A stretch of 64,000 nt of DNA from Liquidambar formosana (taxonomy: Eukaryota > Streptophyta > Magnoliopsida > Saxifragales > Altingiaceae). Below are positions 12,412 through 24,620 of this stretch, in pieces (the stretch's first letter is position 1; every line of letters begins with the position of its first letter). Where the stretch lies: the NCBI GenBank assembly GCA_039720395.1, contig CM077834.1, positions 744,001-808,000 on the forward strand, read 5' to 3'. The position numbers and the translations under genes are program-made. Under the pieces are notes generated by a model. It saw nothing but the letters and a program-made list of their open reading frames with translations. It ran no database searches and had not been told where the DNA came from.

Positions 12412-14271
12412 GGGAATATTACTACCTTCATCACTTCACCAGTGTCGTGCTGTAACATTGTTAGCTGCCTCCAGTCTTGTTGCAGGTTTGATATAGTTGT
12501 ACATCTAATCAATTTTGTTTTGAGCGTGTGATAGATAAGAAGGTTTTTAGTCCTTGCGGGATATTGATATAAATGTAATTCGATGTTCTATTATTATACA
12601 CTATACATACAACTTGCAGGAATACTGATATTTCTGCGGCTTTTGATCAGATGCAATTCTATATATGCCTTACTGGTTATATCAACCAGATTCTAGTTGT
12701 TCTTGTAACGATACATCTTTACATTGAACTGCCACTAGTCCTTTTTCATTTTTTCTTATGACCTTGCTTGGGGAATCTAGCTGGTGCTTGAGCCCTGTGA
12801 ACTGAGTATGTATTTCACATTATTTTGTAATTAAGTACTTGCAGCAATTGAAATGCAAAACCATTATCTGAAATGGTGCGCAGCCCCCACCAAATTTGTA
12901 TGTGAACTTTCTAATGGTCTTCGATTATTTGGGACGTCTTTCAAACTGCTACTCATGGCCCTCATCGAAGGAAATACTCGGCATTTGGAGTTTTGGTGAC
13001 TCGTAGGGTTATCCAAAGTTTTATGGGCAAAAAAAATGTACGAGGATCCACATCTATTTGACTTGGTACCAACATGTCTAAATCGGAAATTGCTTTTGCA
13101 TGGGGTTTGGATGCTGCCACACCTTGACAAATAAGTCATACAATAATGCCGTTCTTTTGTCTCCTTCAGCCACCAAACGCCACCCCACATAAAAAGTCCA
13201 TGACTCCTCGCATAGGGATGGCTGTTACATATACTTGGGATTTTAAATAAAGAAAAATGTCAAAGATATCAGATATACCTATCCATCTACTTTTACGGAT
13301 GACGTGGCAGTGAGCGGTGACGACTCCTTTGCTTTTAAGTTGATGAAAATAATTGATAAGTAAAAAAAAAAAAACCTGTTCAAAATACTCAATGGATGTA
13401 GCAACACTCTTATGTAATAATAGTTCATTGGACAACCACCATCCACTCTCTTGATGATGCATAATTTATTTGCACTTGCCGCAAAAATTGGCTGGATTGG
13501 CAATATTTGTTGGTGGAAATAACTATTCCAAACTTTAGAATCCACCTTGACCATCGAATAATTAATAATATGATAATTTGTCATTTTGATTAATAAAGAT
13601 TCAGCTTTCAATCTTAATACCACCAACCTCATAAAGTTAACCTTTCACTTGGATTCTTTCCAACTTTTAACCAATATATATGGAATGCACTTGGGACTCT
13701 TGGAGTGGAAGTGAGTGTTCCAGTAGGCATATATCCGTGACCAAATATATCTGAATTCACAGTGGGTCGAATTGAAGGAGTACAATGCACCAAAAACCCT
13801 AGAAAATAATCGAAAGCATCGAATCAAAACCCTAGAAAGTGTGGAGTTCGTAACAAAATCCACCCACCAGTAATAAATAATTAGTAACAAAAATAAGAGT
13901 TTGTTTTGCCCTAAGTCCCTAACCAACGCAACCATCCCTTTCGTGTGATTTCTTCCCAACGAAGCTTTCAACAACTCCACACGCAGAATGCATTCACCAA
14001 AAACCCATTCAATGCACACCCTTTCCTTCACACCAATTCGAGATTCAAGGACATAATTTGCACACCCCATAATAAAAATAAAAATAAAAAATATGATGGT
14101 AATAAATAAATAAAAGCAACATAAATCCCAAGAAACAATCTTAAATTTCTATTGCAAGTACCAAAAAATATTTATAAAAAAAGAAAAAAAAAAAAAAGGA
14201 AAAGGAAAAAACAGACTGCAGAAGACAAATATATATATAGTGGAATTCATGGTGTGGGGATGAGAGAAACC
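12412..14271. other. TFB1 3' UTR and intergenic DNA
   Basis: The first few hundred bases are TFB1 3' UTR and downstream DNA. From about 12860 to 14070 the minus strand carries four overlapping open frames of 98-141 codons in different frames. None has recognisable domains or plausible composition, so I do not call genes. AAACCCTAG motifs occur near 13797 and 13830. Confidence 0.4.
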
Positions 14272-14466
14272 CTAGAAAGGAGGAGGGGCGGCATAACCCA
14301 AGAAGGGCCTTCCAGTGGAGGTGCCATGGTCAGTCGTGTCATGCAATGTGTCCTTCAACTTGTGAAACCCATCCTTGAAAACTCCAAAACCGAACAGTAG
14401 CCCGATCAAGATCGCCACCAGTATCACACACGTGCACAGCATACACATCCTACTCCCGCAGCACAT
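14272..14466 (-). CDS. Small Cys-rich single-pass membrane protein
   Basis: A 64-residue single-exon frame. The N terminus is cysteine-rich (MCCGSRMCMLCTC). One hydrophobic segment spans about residues 13-28 (VILVAILIGLLFGFGVF). A basic/polar stretch follows (KDGFHKLKD), and the end is proline-rich (FLGYAAPPPF). I recall short plant transmembrane proteins with this same organisation, including the conserved GFGVFK...GFHKLKDT segment and a PPPF end, but no assigned function. The N-terminal cysteines could be palmitoylated; that is inference. A TATAAATA-like motif lies upstream around 14509-14516 on the minus strand, with a CT-rich leader between. The short length leaves some doubt. Confidence 0.65.
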   Translation of the reverse strand: MCCGSRMCMLCTCVILVAILIGLLFGFGVFKDGFHKLKDTLHDTTDHGTSTGRPFLGYAAPPPF

Positions 14467-14549
14467 CTTCTCTTCCTGTTTCTCCCTCTATTTCTCTCTC
14501 TGTTTATATTTATATCCGTCTCAGATCTGAATGGCAGTGATTTTGACGG

Positions 14550-15021
14550 CTGCGTATATTGTGGCAAGACGAAGAGGAGAGAGTATCGAGTTGAATAAAG
14601 TATAAAGTATACGTGGCCTTACACTTGATTTGCTTATTTTGAAAGCAAAAGCAAAACCAATATTTAAAAGATATTTTTTTCCTGCGACTCTTCGGATGAT
14701 GAAAAGGGGCATGCTGTTCTGTTTTTAGAAACAATTTTATTTTCAAAATATTTTGACTTGCTTGGATGGGATGACGTTGGATTGGCTTAAGAAAAATAAG
14801 GCGGCTGTTAGTACAGGGGCGATCGGTGGTCTTGCCCAATTATGTCCCTACTTGCGATTTTATTGTACCTAACAGGGGTAAGACCTAAGTATTCGACCGG
14901 TCTGATCAATTTGGTCCAGTTCCAATCCGGTTCAAATAGTAATTGATCCGATTCTAGTTTAAAATTTATATTAATCGTTCAATTCAATTTGATCCATGAT
15001 TTGTATATATATATATATAAT
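14550..15021. other. Intergenic, no gene seen
   Basis: Upstream region of the small membrane-protein gene, ending in a (TA)n run at 15005-15019 into which the Mutator-like element appears to be inserted. No coding exon is visible. Confidence 0.4.
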
Positions 15022-15160
15022 GGGATGGGGTTAGCCTACACATTTTTTTACACAATTTTTTACACAAAATGTAGGCCATTAGATTAGGAGAGATTCAATG
15101 GTAGATATCACTCTTGACATGGACTTTTCCTAAGTGAGAAATGAGGTGGCAATGATGTGC
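15022..15160. repeat. Left terminal inverted repeat of MULE
   Basis: This end pairs with about 19378-19505 in inverted orientation. The two arms differ by scattered substitutions and a small indel near the outer end, so the element is not a fresh insertion. Confidence 0.8.
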
Positions 15161-16647
15161 CATAATCACTAAAATAAATAAAATAAATATCATAACAAAA
15201 TTAGATTTGAAATCCCTAAGCCCCATCCAATCGATCCCCCTCTTTTCATATTCTTTGCACAAAGTTACCTTAACTTCACTCTGGACAATGACGGCGATGG
15301 TGTGACAATGTCGGTGGCAACGACGATTAAACAACGGTATAGTAATGTTGACAGCGGTAATGGGTGGACAACAATCTCGGTTTCTTCTAATACTCTTTCC
15401 ACAAGCCTTATGCAATGGATGGGAATATTTGATGAACATCATCGCATGAAACATCATAAGCAACTAGATTTTTGAGTTGTGGTCACTTATGAATTTGATG
15501 AAGGTGTTGGAAAAAGGTGATGGTCTATCATAAATGGGTTAAAGATTGGTTGTGTAAATTATTGGTTGGTTTGATCTGCATCGAGTTGATGAGCTGTATA
15601 AATTGTCTCGTTGACAGTTTAGTGTTATGAAATGAAGGTGTAGCCAATTGAGTACTTAATTAGATGCACATTGTGTAATTTGGTGGAAGATTGTAGGAAT
15701 GTATTTCAATGAAATTTTTTTATAAAGCAAAGTGAAATTGTTTAGTGAATGCAAATTGAATTTGTGTGTGATGTGAAATTGGATGGTTTTAGTTCTCTTC
15801 CAAAATGTGTGCAGAGTGATCCAATCATTAAGCATCCACTGTTCTCTTCCAGAATGGTTTTAGATTAGTTAACGATTGAAATTTCGCTGCGATGATTTAT
15901 GCCTTTTTTCCACAACTATGGCTTTTGGATCATACTTTTCTGTGAAATTTGGTGTTCAAACACTATATTGGGAGTCCATCTTCATATTTAGCAAGGGAAA
16001 AAAAAATCTATTTCCCTATCTGATGATAACCAACTTCCATTACAAATAGAAACCAATTTTTTTTTTTTTTTTTTCCTCTCGGCAAGGTATTCCTCACTTA
16101 AGCTGTTGAATTGTAAAACTTGAAGTAGATAGCCTTAACTTCTTTTTATTTTTCAATTAAAAAAATCATCTTTTAACCATTGAATTCAATAGCCTTAACT
16201 TCTTAATTTATATTTTTCAAAAAAAAAAAAAAATTGAACACTACCTTCTAAATATTCCCACGACACAATAATAGAAGATAAACCTATAAATCAGATATAC
16301 TAGCTATTTGAAACAAAAAAACAGAGCAATTACCACTATCCTTACGACTCAACCCTGAACAAATCTAACCCAAGCAAACAAAATTTTAATGAAACAACCA
16401 TTATTTATAAATACCATGAATCTTTCTTTTCCTAAAACTACACAAAACACATTCCAAATGATAGAGTTGAAGACTCCCATTGATGAACAATGGTCCAAAT
16501 AGTAAACACCCAAATCACAGGTATAGCAGAACACATTCCAAATGATAGAGCCATCAACCAGATTTATGATGCACAAAATCAATGCAAACTGAACCTGCAA
16601 CAAAAAAATTATGCTTCCCATTAAACTTTAAAATGCATACATTAACA

Positions 16648-16690
16648 ACCCCCCCCCCCCCCCCCCCAAAAAAAAAAAAAAAAAAAAAAG
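16648..16690. repeat. Poly-C followed by poly-A run
   Basis: About 20 C residues pass directly into about 21 A residues inside the MULE. This is low-complexity sequence and is prone to length error. Confidence 0.8.
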
Positions 16691-16912
16691 AACAAGGAAA
16701 CAAATAAAGAAATACATACCTAGAAAAATTTCAAGTTACACTGACATTATTCATTGTGATTGCTCTCTAGATCTATGCGCAAATCTTGTGTCTCCTCATT
16801 CTCTAAAACTGCCACAAAAAAAAAAAAAAAAAGAAAAAAAAAAGGGAAATAAGAGCTATGCTATGTAAAGTAAGAAGAGTATATTGGAATAAATTTATCA
16901 AAGACAGTAATT

Positions 16913-19343
16913 CACTTACTTTGGTTAGTTGACCCAATCTTTCTTCTCTTTGAATTCAAAGGACAAATCCGTTTGTTGTATTCAAACATGTGGCATAACC
17001 TGCACTTTCTTTTCTTATTTAAGGATAACTCAATACCACTTTTCAATCTACCAGAACTGTTAACATTTTCTTTCCCTTTCACATCCTTCTTCCTACCCTT
17101 GGTTTGTGAGGTATTCGGATCCAAAAGCAACAATTGAGATGCCCTATTAGTAAATTGATCATCGACATTTTGAGAAACACTGATTGGAGGCTCCACAACA
17201 TTTTGGTTTAACACCATACCACTGACAACTTTGGAAATTTTTTGGATAATTCATTTAAACCTTCCATATAAAGTTTGTATGCCTCAACTGAAGGTGCAAC
17301 ATAACAAGCCAATTTAGTAGATTCTTGAGACATATGATGAATTCTCGCAACCTCTGATTCTTCTTTGCCATCAATATCCATTAATCCTTTTGAATCCATT
17401 ATCCTAAACTTGTTTGCCTCTGGCCTCCATCTTGCAAGAATAAAATGGGATGGTATTGTATCAATGTCTAAACGGACAAACACTTTCAGAATATGCCTAC
17501 AAAGTATTCCAACGAAATCAAATTTTTTGCATTCACACATACCCCGTGTGTTTGCAAATTCAACTTCACCACAAACTCTTCAAGTTCACCAGCTTTGGTT
17601 TTTACTATTTATATGTGATATCCACTGTCACAACCCCCCCTTTTTCAACTTTATAGTGATTGACTTGATCCCATTCATCCTTGAATATGTTGAACATTTT
17701 TCTAGTATACACTATTGATGCATGTTTCAAAAGAATTTGTCATCATCGACAACACGATACTTATGTTCCGATTCAAAATCTTCGTTACTTTCTATTTTTA
17801 CAATCTTCTTTATTGCCTGCTTGTACTTGACTACAAAAGCTCTAAGATTTGTCATCATTGTAACGAATGCATTAATGCCTTCACTACATCTGGTGGTATT
17901 CATTCCAACAAAAAATGTACCACGATTATAAACAGGCACCCAAGAAGCATGCATTTCATAGAGTTGTTTAAGTCATTCATTTTCCTCCAATCCATTCTCC
18001 GCAATCAAATTCTTCCACTTATTTTCAAAATCCTTTTCTCTATATGTTGACCAAATACATTTTTTCATCTCAATCTTAAATTTTGAATTTTTGTAGTACA
18101 CATGTGACAACTTTTCAACGAACTTCTTCTTGATATGCCAAAGGCATAACGATGGCACGTGTTGGGAAAAACTTTGGCAATTGCTCCCTTCATTGCCAAG
18201 TCTTGGTTGGTGATGATTGAAACTGGATGACGTCCTTCCATAACTTCAAGCCATGTCTCAAATAATCACAAAAATGTCACCTCAGTCTCGTCTTGTAAAA
18301 GAGCACATCTAAATTGTATGAATTGAAAGTGATGGTTTACTCCCGTAAATAGTGCGAATGGCATATTGTATTTGTTTGTTCGATATATTGTGTCAAAGGT
18401 GACTACATCTCCAAAGTATTGATATGCCATGAGTGATTGAGAATCCACCAAAAGAAATTAGTTGCCATGCCATTTTCATCACATTGAATTGCATAAAAGA
18501 ACTATGGATCCTTAGCTTGCTTTTTCTTAAAGTAAATAAGGGCTGATTGTGCATCCCCGCCTTCAAGCTTCCCTGTGCCTAAGATTTCTCAAGTGATTAT
18601 AACAATCTCTACTATCAAAACCAATGTGTGCATTGCTAAGAATTAAAGGAACTTTTCCAACCTGCAAGTTTTCTTTATGAAATGTTTCAGTTAAACTCTT
18701 AGCTAATTCGGGCATGTGTCAGTTTGACGCCATTTTCACCATCTTAGTAGGTGTGACTACTTTATGATTGTGATTGTCATTGAAAATTGGCACTTTCCAT
18801 TTGTTAGTCCATTTCTCATGTTTAATCCACACCCTAGCCTTGCACTCACCTCTTACGGTTGAAGTACTTCTACTTTTTTTCGTCAAATTACCTTTGTCAG
18901 TCTTGGCGATATGTTTTCCTTCATGTGCACAAACAAATTGTGCAATAGTCATCTCATTTGAGTGCGATCTCGTCTTAGATGTAGTTCGAGTTCGAATCCA
19001 AAATCCTTCTTTTCGACCATAATCTTCATAGTAGTTTCTTGCTGCTTCCATTGTTTCAAATAACATCCCCACATATGGTGCCTTTAGTCCTTCAACATCT
19101 TTTGTCGGAGATTGGAAATTATCTAATTCACTCTCATCCACTTGTTGTCTGTTACTTGCCTGAATGTAATTCAACTAAATGAATCATGCTCATGTTATCA
19201 AGCAAAAATATAATAAAATTAACCATATTCATAGATTAAAATTTAAGAGATTGGACAAACAGGTTTTTTACCTGATTATTTTCAATCTTAGGAACTTCAT
19301 CAATAATTAGCATGTCTTCCTTTTCAAAACAAGAATCATTTTC
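16913..19343 (-). pseudogene. Decayed FAR1-like MULE transposase
   Basis: Read from high to low coordinates. A short upstream exon at about 19343-19272 (containing MLIIDEVPKIENNQ) is followed by a FAR1-type zinc-binding DNA-binding domain at about 19159-18720 (AARNYYEDYGRKEGFWIR, then C...H residues including HNHK). A MULE transposase core covers about 18520-17970 (FGDVVTFDTIYRTNKYNMPF), with further core sequence to about 17730. A SWIM zinc finger lies at about 17540-17480 (CECKKFDFVGILCRHIL). A C-terminal CRLC...C knuckle-like motif sits near 17000. An in-frame TAG near 18500, a frame change near 18455, another near 18265 and further breaks make it non-functional. Plant FHY3/FAR1 transcription factors derive from such transposases. 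Here the intact TIRs argue for a transposon rather than a host gene. Confidence 0.8.
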
Positions 19344-19377
19344 CTGAAAAACCAAACAAATAAGGAGTTATATAAAG

Positions 19378-19505
19378 CACATCATTGCCACCTTATTTCA
19401 CACTTAAGTAAAGGTCCATGTCAGGAGTGATATCTACCATTGAATCTCTCCTACTCTAATAGCCTATATTTTGTGTAAAAAACATATGTAGACTGATCCC
19501 ATCCC
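19378..19505. repeat. Right terminal inverted repeat of MULE
   Basis: Inverted partner of the arm at 15022-15160. It lies just upstream of the transposase 5' end, as expected for an element that carries its promoter in the TIR. Confidence 0.8.
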
Positions 19506-19774
19506 TATATATATTAATGTTACATATAATATAATATTACATATATATAATATATGTATTATATTACATGTAATATAAATTAAAACCGAGAAAATTATCC
19601 CAAAAAAAAAAAACAGGAAAGTCAAAATCGGACTGTTTTTTTTAATCGGTCTGGTCTGGTATGGTTTCAGTTTTATTTTAAAGGATCGAATTAATTCAGT
19701 TCAGGTCACGCTTTTAATAAAATAAAAAGTGTGTTTGATAATAGCGCTTTCAGTAAAGATGTAAACACTTCTCT

Positions 19775-19860
19775 GACTACAATTTGAAGCCCCTCTCTCT
19801 CCCGCGATTAGGGTTTGCGCACGGCGTCCTCCGCATCCGCCATCAACAGGTAACACTCGT
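19775..19860 (+). other. Orphan 5'-UTR/first-exon-like segment
   Basis: A GC-richer patch contains CT-rich leader sequence, an inverse telo-box (TTAGGGTTT at 19810-19818) and a strong donor (CAACAG|GTAACA near 19846). This is the usual layout of a plant housekeeping gene's 5' UTR with a leader intron. No coding exon follows; a TFB1 intron copy begins about 150 bases downstream. It is probably the broken 5' end of a lost gene. Identity unknown. Confidence 0.3.
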
Positions 19861-20009
19861 CTCTCTCTCTCTCTCTGCGCGATTTTTTGGTATTTCGGTG
19901 TATGTAAGGATAGTTCTTATCTGAAGTGTTACATCAGTAGAGTAGTATTGGTGTTGATTTTGTAAGTATGGACAAAATGATTCATTGTGTTCAGATTTAG
20001 CAAACAGCT

Positions 20010-20645
20010 TAAATAGATTATTTGGCCAAATCACTCTCCACTGCCTTATAAATCACGGGGATCTATAAATCTCTTAGCTATCTGCCAGTTATCGGTTTGA
20101 GGAGTGGATGGGGTTCTGTTTCTTCCGTTCAATTTCGAATGTCGCTCGACTCCACAGTCCGTATTCACTGGTTTGATAAACTGTCTACCCAAAATATAAA
20201 TCAATAAATAGAAGATTTCATCACATCAACATTGCTAGTGCTCTTGTGTGAGGACAGGTATTTGGTTAGTGATGAGTTTTTGGGTTGATTATGCAGAGTT
20301 GTTGTTAGAGCAAACTACTCCTAATGACGTTTTGGGTCCAACTTTAGAATTCCATATGAATGAAATTGGAGGCAGTTATTAATTACACTGATTATAAAAA
20401 ACTTATTTACATCTTGCTTGAGTAAAACAAATTCCAGAGTTGATTCAATAGCAACAATGTAGACTCATATTATCCTCTAAATTTTATTGCTGAAAGATGG
20501 TTATTATCTGTGGTATTCTGGGTACTTGTTGTGTTTCATTTCCATGAAAATTACCCAAGGCTTTGGTAAGAAGTGCTTTATATATTTTGTAGTCTTGTTA
20601 TCTCTTACTTCTTCTTTCTCCAATCTCAGGAGATATGTTGTAAAG
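20010..20645 (+). pseudogene. TFB1 intron-18/exon-19 relic copy
   Basis: This tract is collinear with TFB1 intron 18 and the start of exon 19 (about 10762-11440). Examples are TTATTTGGCCAAATCACTCT at 20020 and at 10772, and CTTTCTCCAATCTCAGGAGAT at about 20610 against the exon 19 acceptor at 11427. The exon part diverges within a few codons, and the 3' exon 20 is absent. It has no coding capacity. Confidence 0.85.
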
Positions 20646-20709
20646 AAGAGCCAATCTCAGGAGATATGTTTAATCATTTTTCACGTAACGGCCCTAAAGA
20701 AAAAATAGT

Positions 20710-20875
20710 TGGAATGTCCCTCAGACAGTTTACACATGTGGTAATTGGCGTCACCATTAATCACCGTTCATGAAATTAACAGTGGTCACGTGAGGTTTTT
20801 CCATCTAATTTCATGAATAGTGATTAACGGCTAAATTTGTAAGGTGTCTGAGCCTCTGAGGGATATTACAACCAT
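20710..20875. repeat. Hairpin (MITE-like) repeat
   Basis: Imperfect inverted ends (TCCCTCAGACAG near 20717 against TGAGGGA near 20858) enclose a better inverted pair around ATTTCATGAA. The whole unit could fold into a hairpin. It sits between the TFB1 and VCS relics. The family is not assigned. Confidence 0.4.
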
Positions 20876-21055
20876 TTTTACTTCAGGGATTACATGAAAA
20901 AGGGCCTAACATTAGGGGGTTTCTTATAATTTACCCTAAATTTGTTTCCAAAATATTGAAAGCTTGTTTGCAAAACTAACTTGGATCCTCTGTAGGTTTT
21001 TCTTGTAGGGATCTTTGAAAATGGGCGGCTAGAAGGATATATTGATACGATGATC

Positions 21056-22250
21056 AAGGGGTTAAAATCCTCAAACCCTACTTGTCAAAACCCTAGCAAT
21101 CTGACTATGCCAACTTGCCAAGCAATAAGCTGGGAAACGGGCGACATTTGTTGGGCGATCACGTTGTTTGTGATGTGGATGTTAGGTTTGCAAGGCGAGG
21201 TGCAGCCACAACTTGAGCCCACTCCCATAAATAAATATGCGCTGGATCCTCAGTTCATTGTGGGCCGTTGAGTGAAACTAGGTGGTATTTGGGTCCTCAA
21301 TATGGATACTGCATTGAGATGTTTCCTTAGAAGTCACACTCAGGTTGGCTCTTCTTTACAACATATTATTGATACTGTTATATACATGCATTATGATTTT
21401 AACTTTAGTTTTGGTATATTATTAGTTTAATTTAGTTCATGTTTTAATAGCCTGTTTGAATGTTACTTGTCAATTGAATTATATCATCATGCTTTCTATA
21501 TAATTTTGTGAACAATTCCATCACATTGAATGGAAAAAATTCAAGAGAATGATAGCCACCATCACAAATGAGAACCAAAATTCTAATATTGAATGGAGTT
21601 GCGAATTCATCTATATATAAACTATTTATGTAAAATAAAGCACTATGCCTTCCCCATGAGCTAGCTTTGCATTCTGATAAATATTTACTCGTAATGTGTA
21701 GTTTTTCTAGTTTTAAAAGGCTATCTACAGGGGCCACTGAATTGGGAAGTGAAGATTTGGGCTTCAGCAAGTGGAGAAGGGTGGCTGCTGCCTAGTGATG
21801 CTGAATCATGGCAGTGTCCCCGGACATTGGACTTGAAGAGTTCAGGTGAATCTCAAGTTGAGGAGGCGTTCTTTAATCAAGTTGTAGCAATGTCTCAAGC
21901 AGGCTTTCTCCTACTTGCAAATGCCAAGAAGAATGCTATATATGCTGTACACTTAGAATATGGTCCTAATCCAGCAGCAACCCGCATGGATTACATAGCA
22001 GAGTTTACTGTCACCATGCCTATCTTGAGTTTAACTGGGAGGAGTGATGTCTTACACTCTTACCCCATGGTGAAACATATCATTCAGGTGTACTGCGTCC
22101 AGACACAGGCTATTCAGCTGCATGATTTAGACTAATCCCAGTGCTTGCCACCACCACTGGAAGACGTGGGCCTATAGAAGTCAGAGTCCAGTGTTTCATG
22201 TGAGACAACTAGTACTGAGGCATTTGCTACCTTGGAACCATAGGAAAGGG
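21056..22250 (+). pseudogene. Two-piece VARICOSE pseudogene
   Basis: Piece one (21056-21341) matches the beginning and end of VCS exon 1 with an internal deletion of several hundred bases. It has a frameshift (an extra T in GTTAGGTTTGCAAGG near 21187) and a stop (TGA after GTGGGCCGT). The exon 1 donor and intron start are also copied (GTTGGCTCTTCTTTACAACA at about 21342). Piece two (21731-22250) matches the start of exon 6 including its acceptor; it stays open for about 130 codons before an early stop (TAA at 22133-22135). Exons 2-5 and everything after early exon 6 are missing. This is a partial, internally deleted duplicate of the intact gene 3 kb downstream. Confidence 0.9.
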
Positions 22251-24450
22251 AGAGAAGAAGGGAAAAAAGGGTGCTGCTTTAACATTGAAATGATTTGTGT
22301 CATTAGGTTATTTGATAATATTATTCACGTTGCCAGGACGTTTAATTATTTTTATTTTTCCAATTCGTTCTTGCTTCACATAAGTTCGGTACATGTCATT
22401 GATCTTTGGCTTGTGGACTAAGGTGGTGTTGAATGTGCCATGATATCAAATAGCTCCCTTTTGTTTTCCAGTTTCCACAGTATTTAGCGGCACAAAATCC
22501 AGCTGTTTATATAATGTAGTCATTTCATGCAATGTAGGTTACAGGAAAATAATTACAGTTAGTAGTCATTTATTAGGAAACTAGTAGGAAATCACGCTAA
22601 ACTGTAATTATTTTTCCATTGCCTGACCAATCTAAAATACCCCCTTGATTGATACAGGCATTTGGAAACTATATGGGAATACCAAACACTGCCTATTTTA
22701 TTGTCGTTAATTTATGAGGCTTTCGGAATTTGTTTAGACTTTAAATCATCTAATCTTTGGATATCCAGGCAATTCAATTTTCATCGCCAAGGAAAGAAAT
22801 ATAGGATTGCAACAAACAGTTGAAATGACACCACTAGGTCCGTAGGCTGACCTCTACATGCAGCTGTACTAGTTGGTCTTTGGTCCCTCAAGCCCAAAAC
22901 TGAGGCAATATTTATAATTTTTTTAATAAAAAAAATAAAATAAAATTTGCTAAGAAGATTTATAAATTAAAATTAAAATGAATAATAAAGAAAAGATAAT
23001 CAGTCAACCTTGGGCCTTGGCTAACCCTAAGAAATAGATCACTTGTTTGCTGGTCATGGCCGTATTTAATGTGAGCATTCATGCATGCAGGGTATATGAT
23101 GACTTGACCTGTATCTAAATATCTAATTTCCTCTATTGGCGACAGCCCTGGGGCCGGCCTTGAGCCTTAGCTCAAGAGCTAAAGGTTCGATTAAGGCTTT
23201 TAAGACACCTCAAAAGCCATTTAATCTTCCTCACGAAGTCCTACCTGTTCTATCAATATCTACGAATGTGGTAGCACAACAATACAAATAAGGCTACTCT
23301 CCAACCAATGAACACAAGGATCCAGATTAAAAAAAAGAAGAAAAAAGGCTAAAGGATGATCATACACCATCATCCTCTGTCGAGTATCTCCTTTTTCTCT
23401 CTCCCTCTATGCTTCTAACAATTCATTTCCCCTTCCTCGGGGTGCTTTTCTTTTTGGTCATGCTTCTAATGACTCATTCCCCTAATTTCTCCCTCTTTTT
23501 CCTTGTCTCTATCTTTTATTGAATGACTATGAATAGACCTCTCCTTTGTTTTTCCATGTACAAAAGTTGTGCTTCAAAGGTGATCTTGACATGTGGTATG
23601 CTTTTCAAGCTCGTCACTGACCCTTCACTGTTATTAGCGAGTCATCCAACTAATTAGTAGCAATCATGTGACCAGCGACTCCAACAGCTCAGCTCTAGGA
23701 ACCAACATTGATTATGATTAAGATTGAAGTACAAATAAAATGCAAGTAAAAATAGGAGGCAGGGTGGATTGGATGCCTCCTTGAGTTGTCCCATTGCTAT
23801 GGGTACTCAGAATTTTATCAAAGGTTTGCAAGGAAAAGATCTTCTTTAGTCCCAATCCATAACACCGACCATATTTTTTTCTTCATCACCCTCCAACTCT
23901 TGTCGCAATATATGGGTTAAAATTTAAACTTCCAATTAATCATTCCCTTACAAGAAGAAAAGAGATGCCATTACAACTACAAGGTTGATCATGCCATCCA
24001 TTTCACGTAGAACTCACTTGAGAATTAATTATGAATTTTTCAAATAAACAAACAAATATGGGTATTTCAGGCTTATTTCTATTGAGGTTTGGATCCAAAC
24101 TAGTTTCACACTCTCACACAATGTGTAATTCATCTATAATCCTATACATCTAATTTTGAAAGAATGAAAATTTAGAGTTGGGACTCTTGATTCACAAACT
24201 GTGATCTTCTATCACCTACGTTACCTTTCCAAGTTAATTATGAATAATAATTAAATGAAAACTTTTTTAGACTAGATAGAGACTTCCATCCTTATGTGAA
24301 GAACCATCAACGCTTGTGGTTTTGTAGTAATAATAGGTAGGTTTTAAGCAGTTTAGGTTTAGGGTAAACTCTCATCCGATGTAGCCTAAAAAAAAACTGA
24401 AAAATGAAAAATAAATAATAAATAAAAGGAGGAGGAGAAAGAAAAACCCT
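22251..24450. other. Intergenic, VCS upstream region
   Basis: No coding exon seen. A short palindrome-like unit at about 22537-22621 has inverted ends GGAAAATAATTACAGTT / AACTGTAATTATTTTTCC. The DNA closest to VCS carries AT-rich text and a purine-rich GGAGGAGGAGAAAG tract near 24428. Confidence 0.45.
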
Positions 24451-24620
24451 TATGTGAAGTGAAGAGAAGTGAAGAAAGCTCCCTATTTATTTCCCAATAA
24501 CTCTCGTGAAGAAGCATTTTCCAATAACTCTCGTCTTTTTCTTATTTTGGTCTCCCAAAAGTCCCACTGGTTCAGTGCAAAGTCGTCTGGGGTTTTTGGT
24601 GCCGCTTGTGAGGCCATCCC

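Larger units (their letters stand above)
15022..19505 (-). mobile_element. Mutator-like element (MULE) with ~130-bp TIRs
   Basis: The left end, starting GGGATGGGGTTAGCCTACAC at about 15022 and continuing to about 15160, matches the reverse complement of the right end, about 19378-19505 (GGGATGGGATCAGTCTACAT). They share the segment TTACACAAAAT, then an almost identical block AGGAGAGATTCAATGGTAGATATCACTC, and finally GGTGGCAATGATGTGC. Long TIRs plus an internal FAR1/SWIM transposase identify a MULE. The target is a (TA)n run, so the expected 9-bp target duplication cannot be judged. The element is about 4.5 kb. The region 15160-16900 inside it has no recognisable gene. Confidence 0.85.

Noticed and set aside
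12864..14070. Four minus-strand open frames of 98-141 codons after TFB1
   Set aside because: They lie in different overlapping frames, have no recognisable domain, and no promoter or splice context ties them together. Chance frames in moderately AT-rich DNA explain them.
15095..15463. 122-codon minus-strand frame in the MULE left arm
   Set aside because: It begins inside a dinucleotide-poor subterminal region, runs through the TIR and has no transposase-like motif.
16913..19343. Functional FHY3/FAR1 host transcription factor
   Set aside because: In-frame stop and several frameshifts plus flanking TIRs show a dead transposon transposase.
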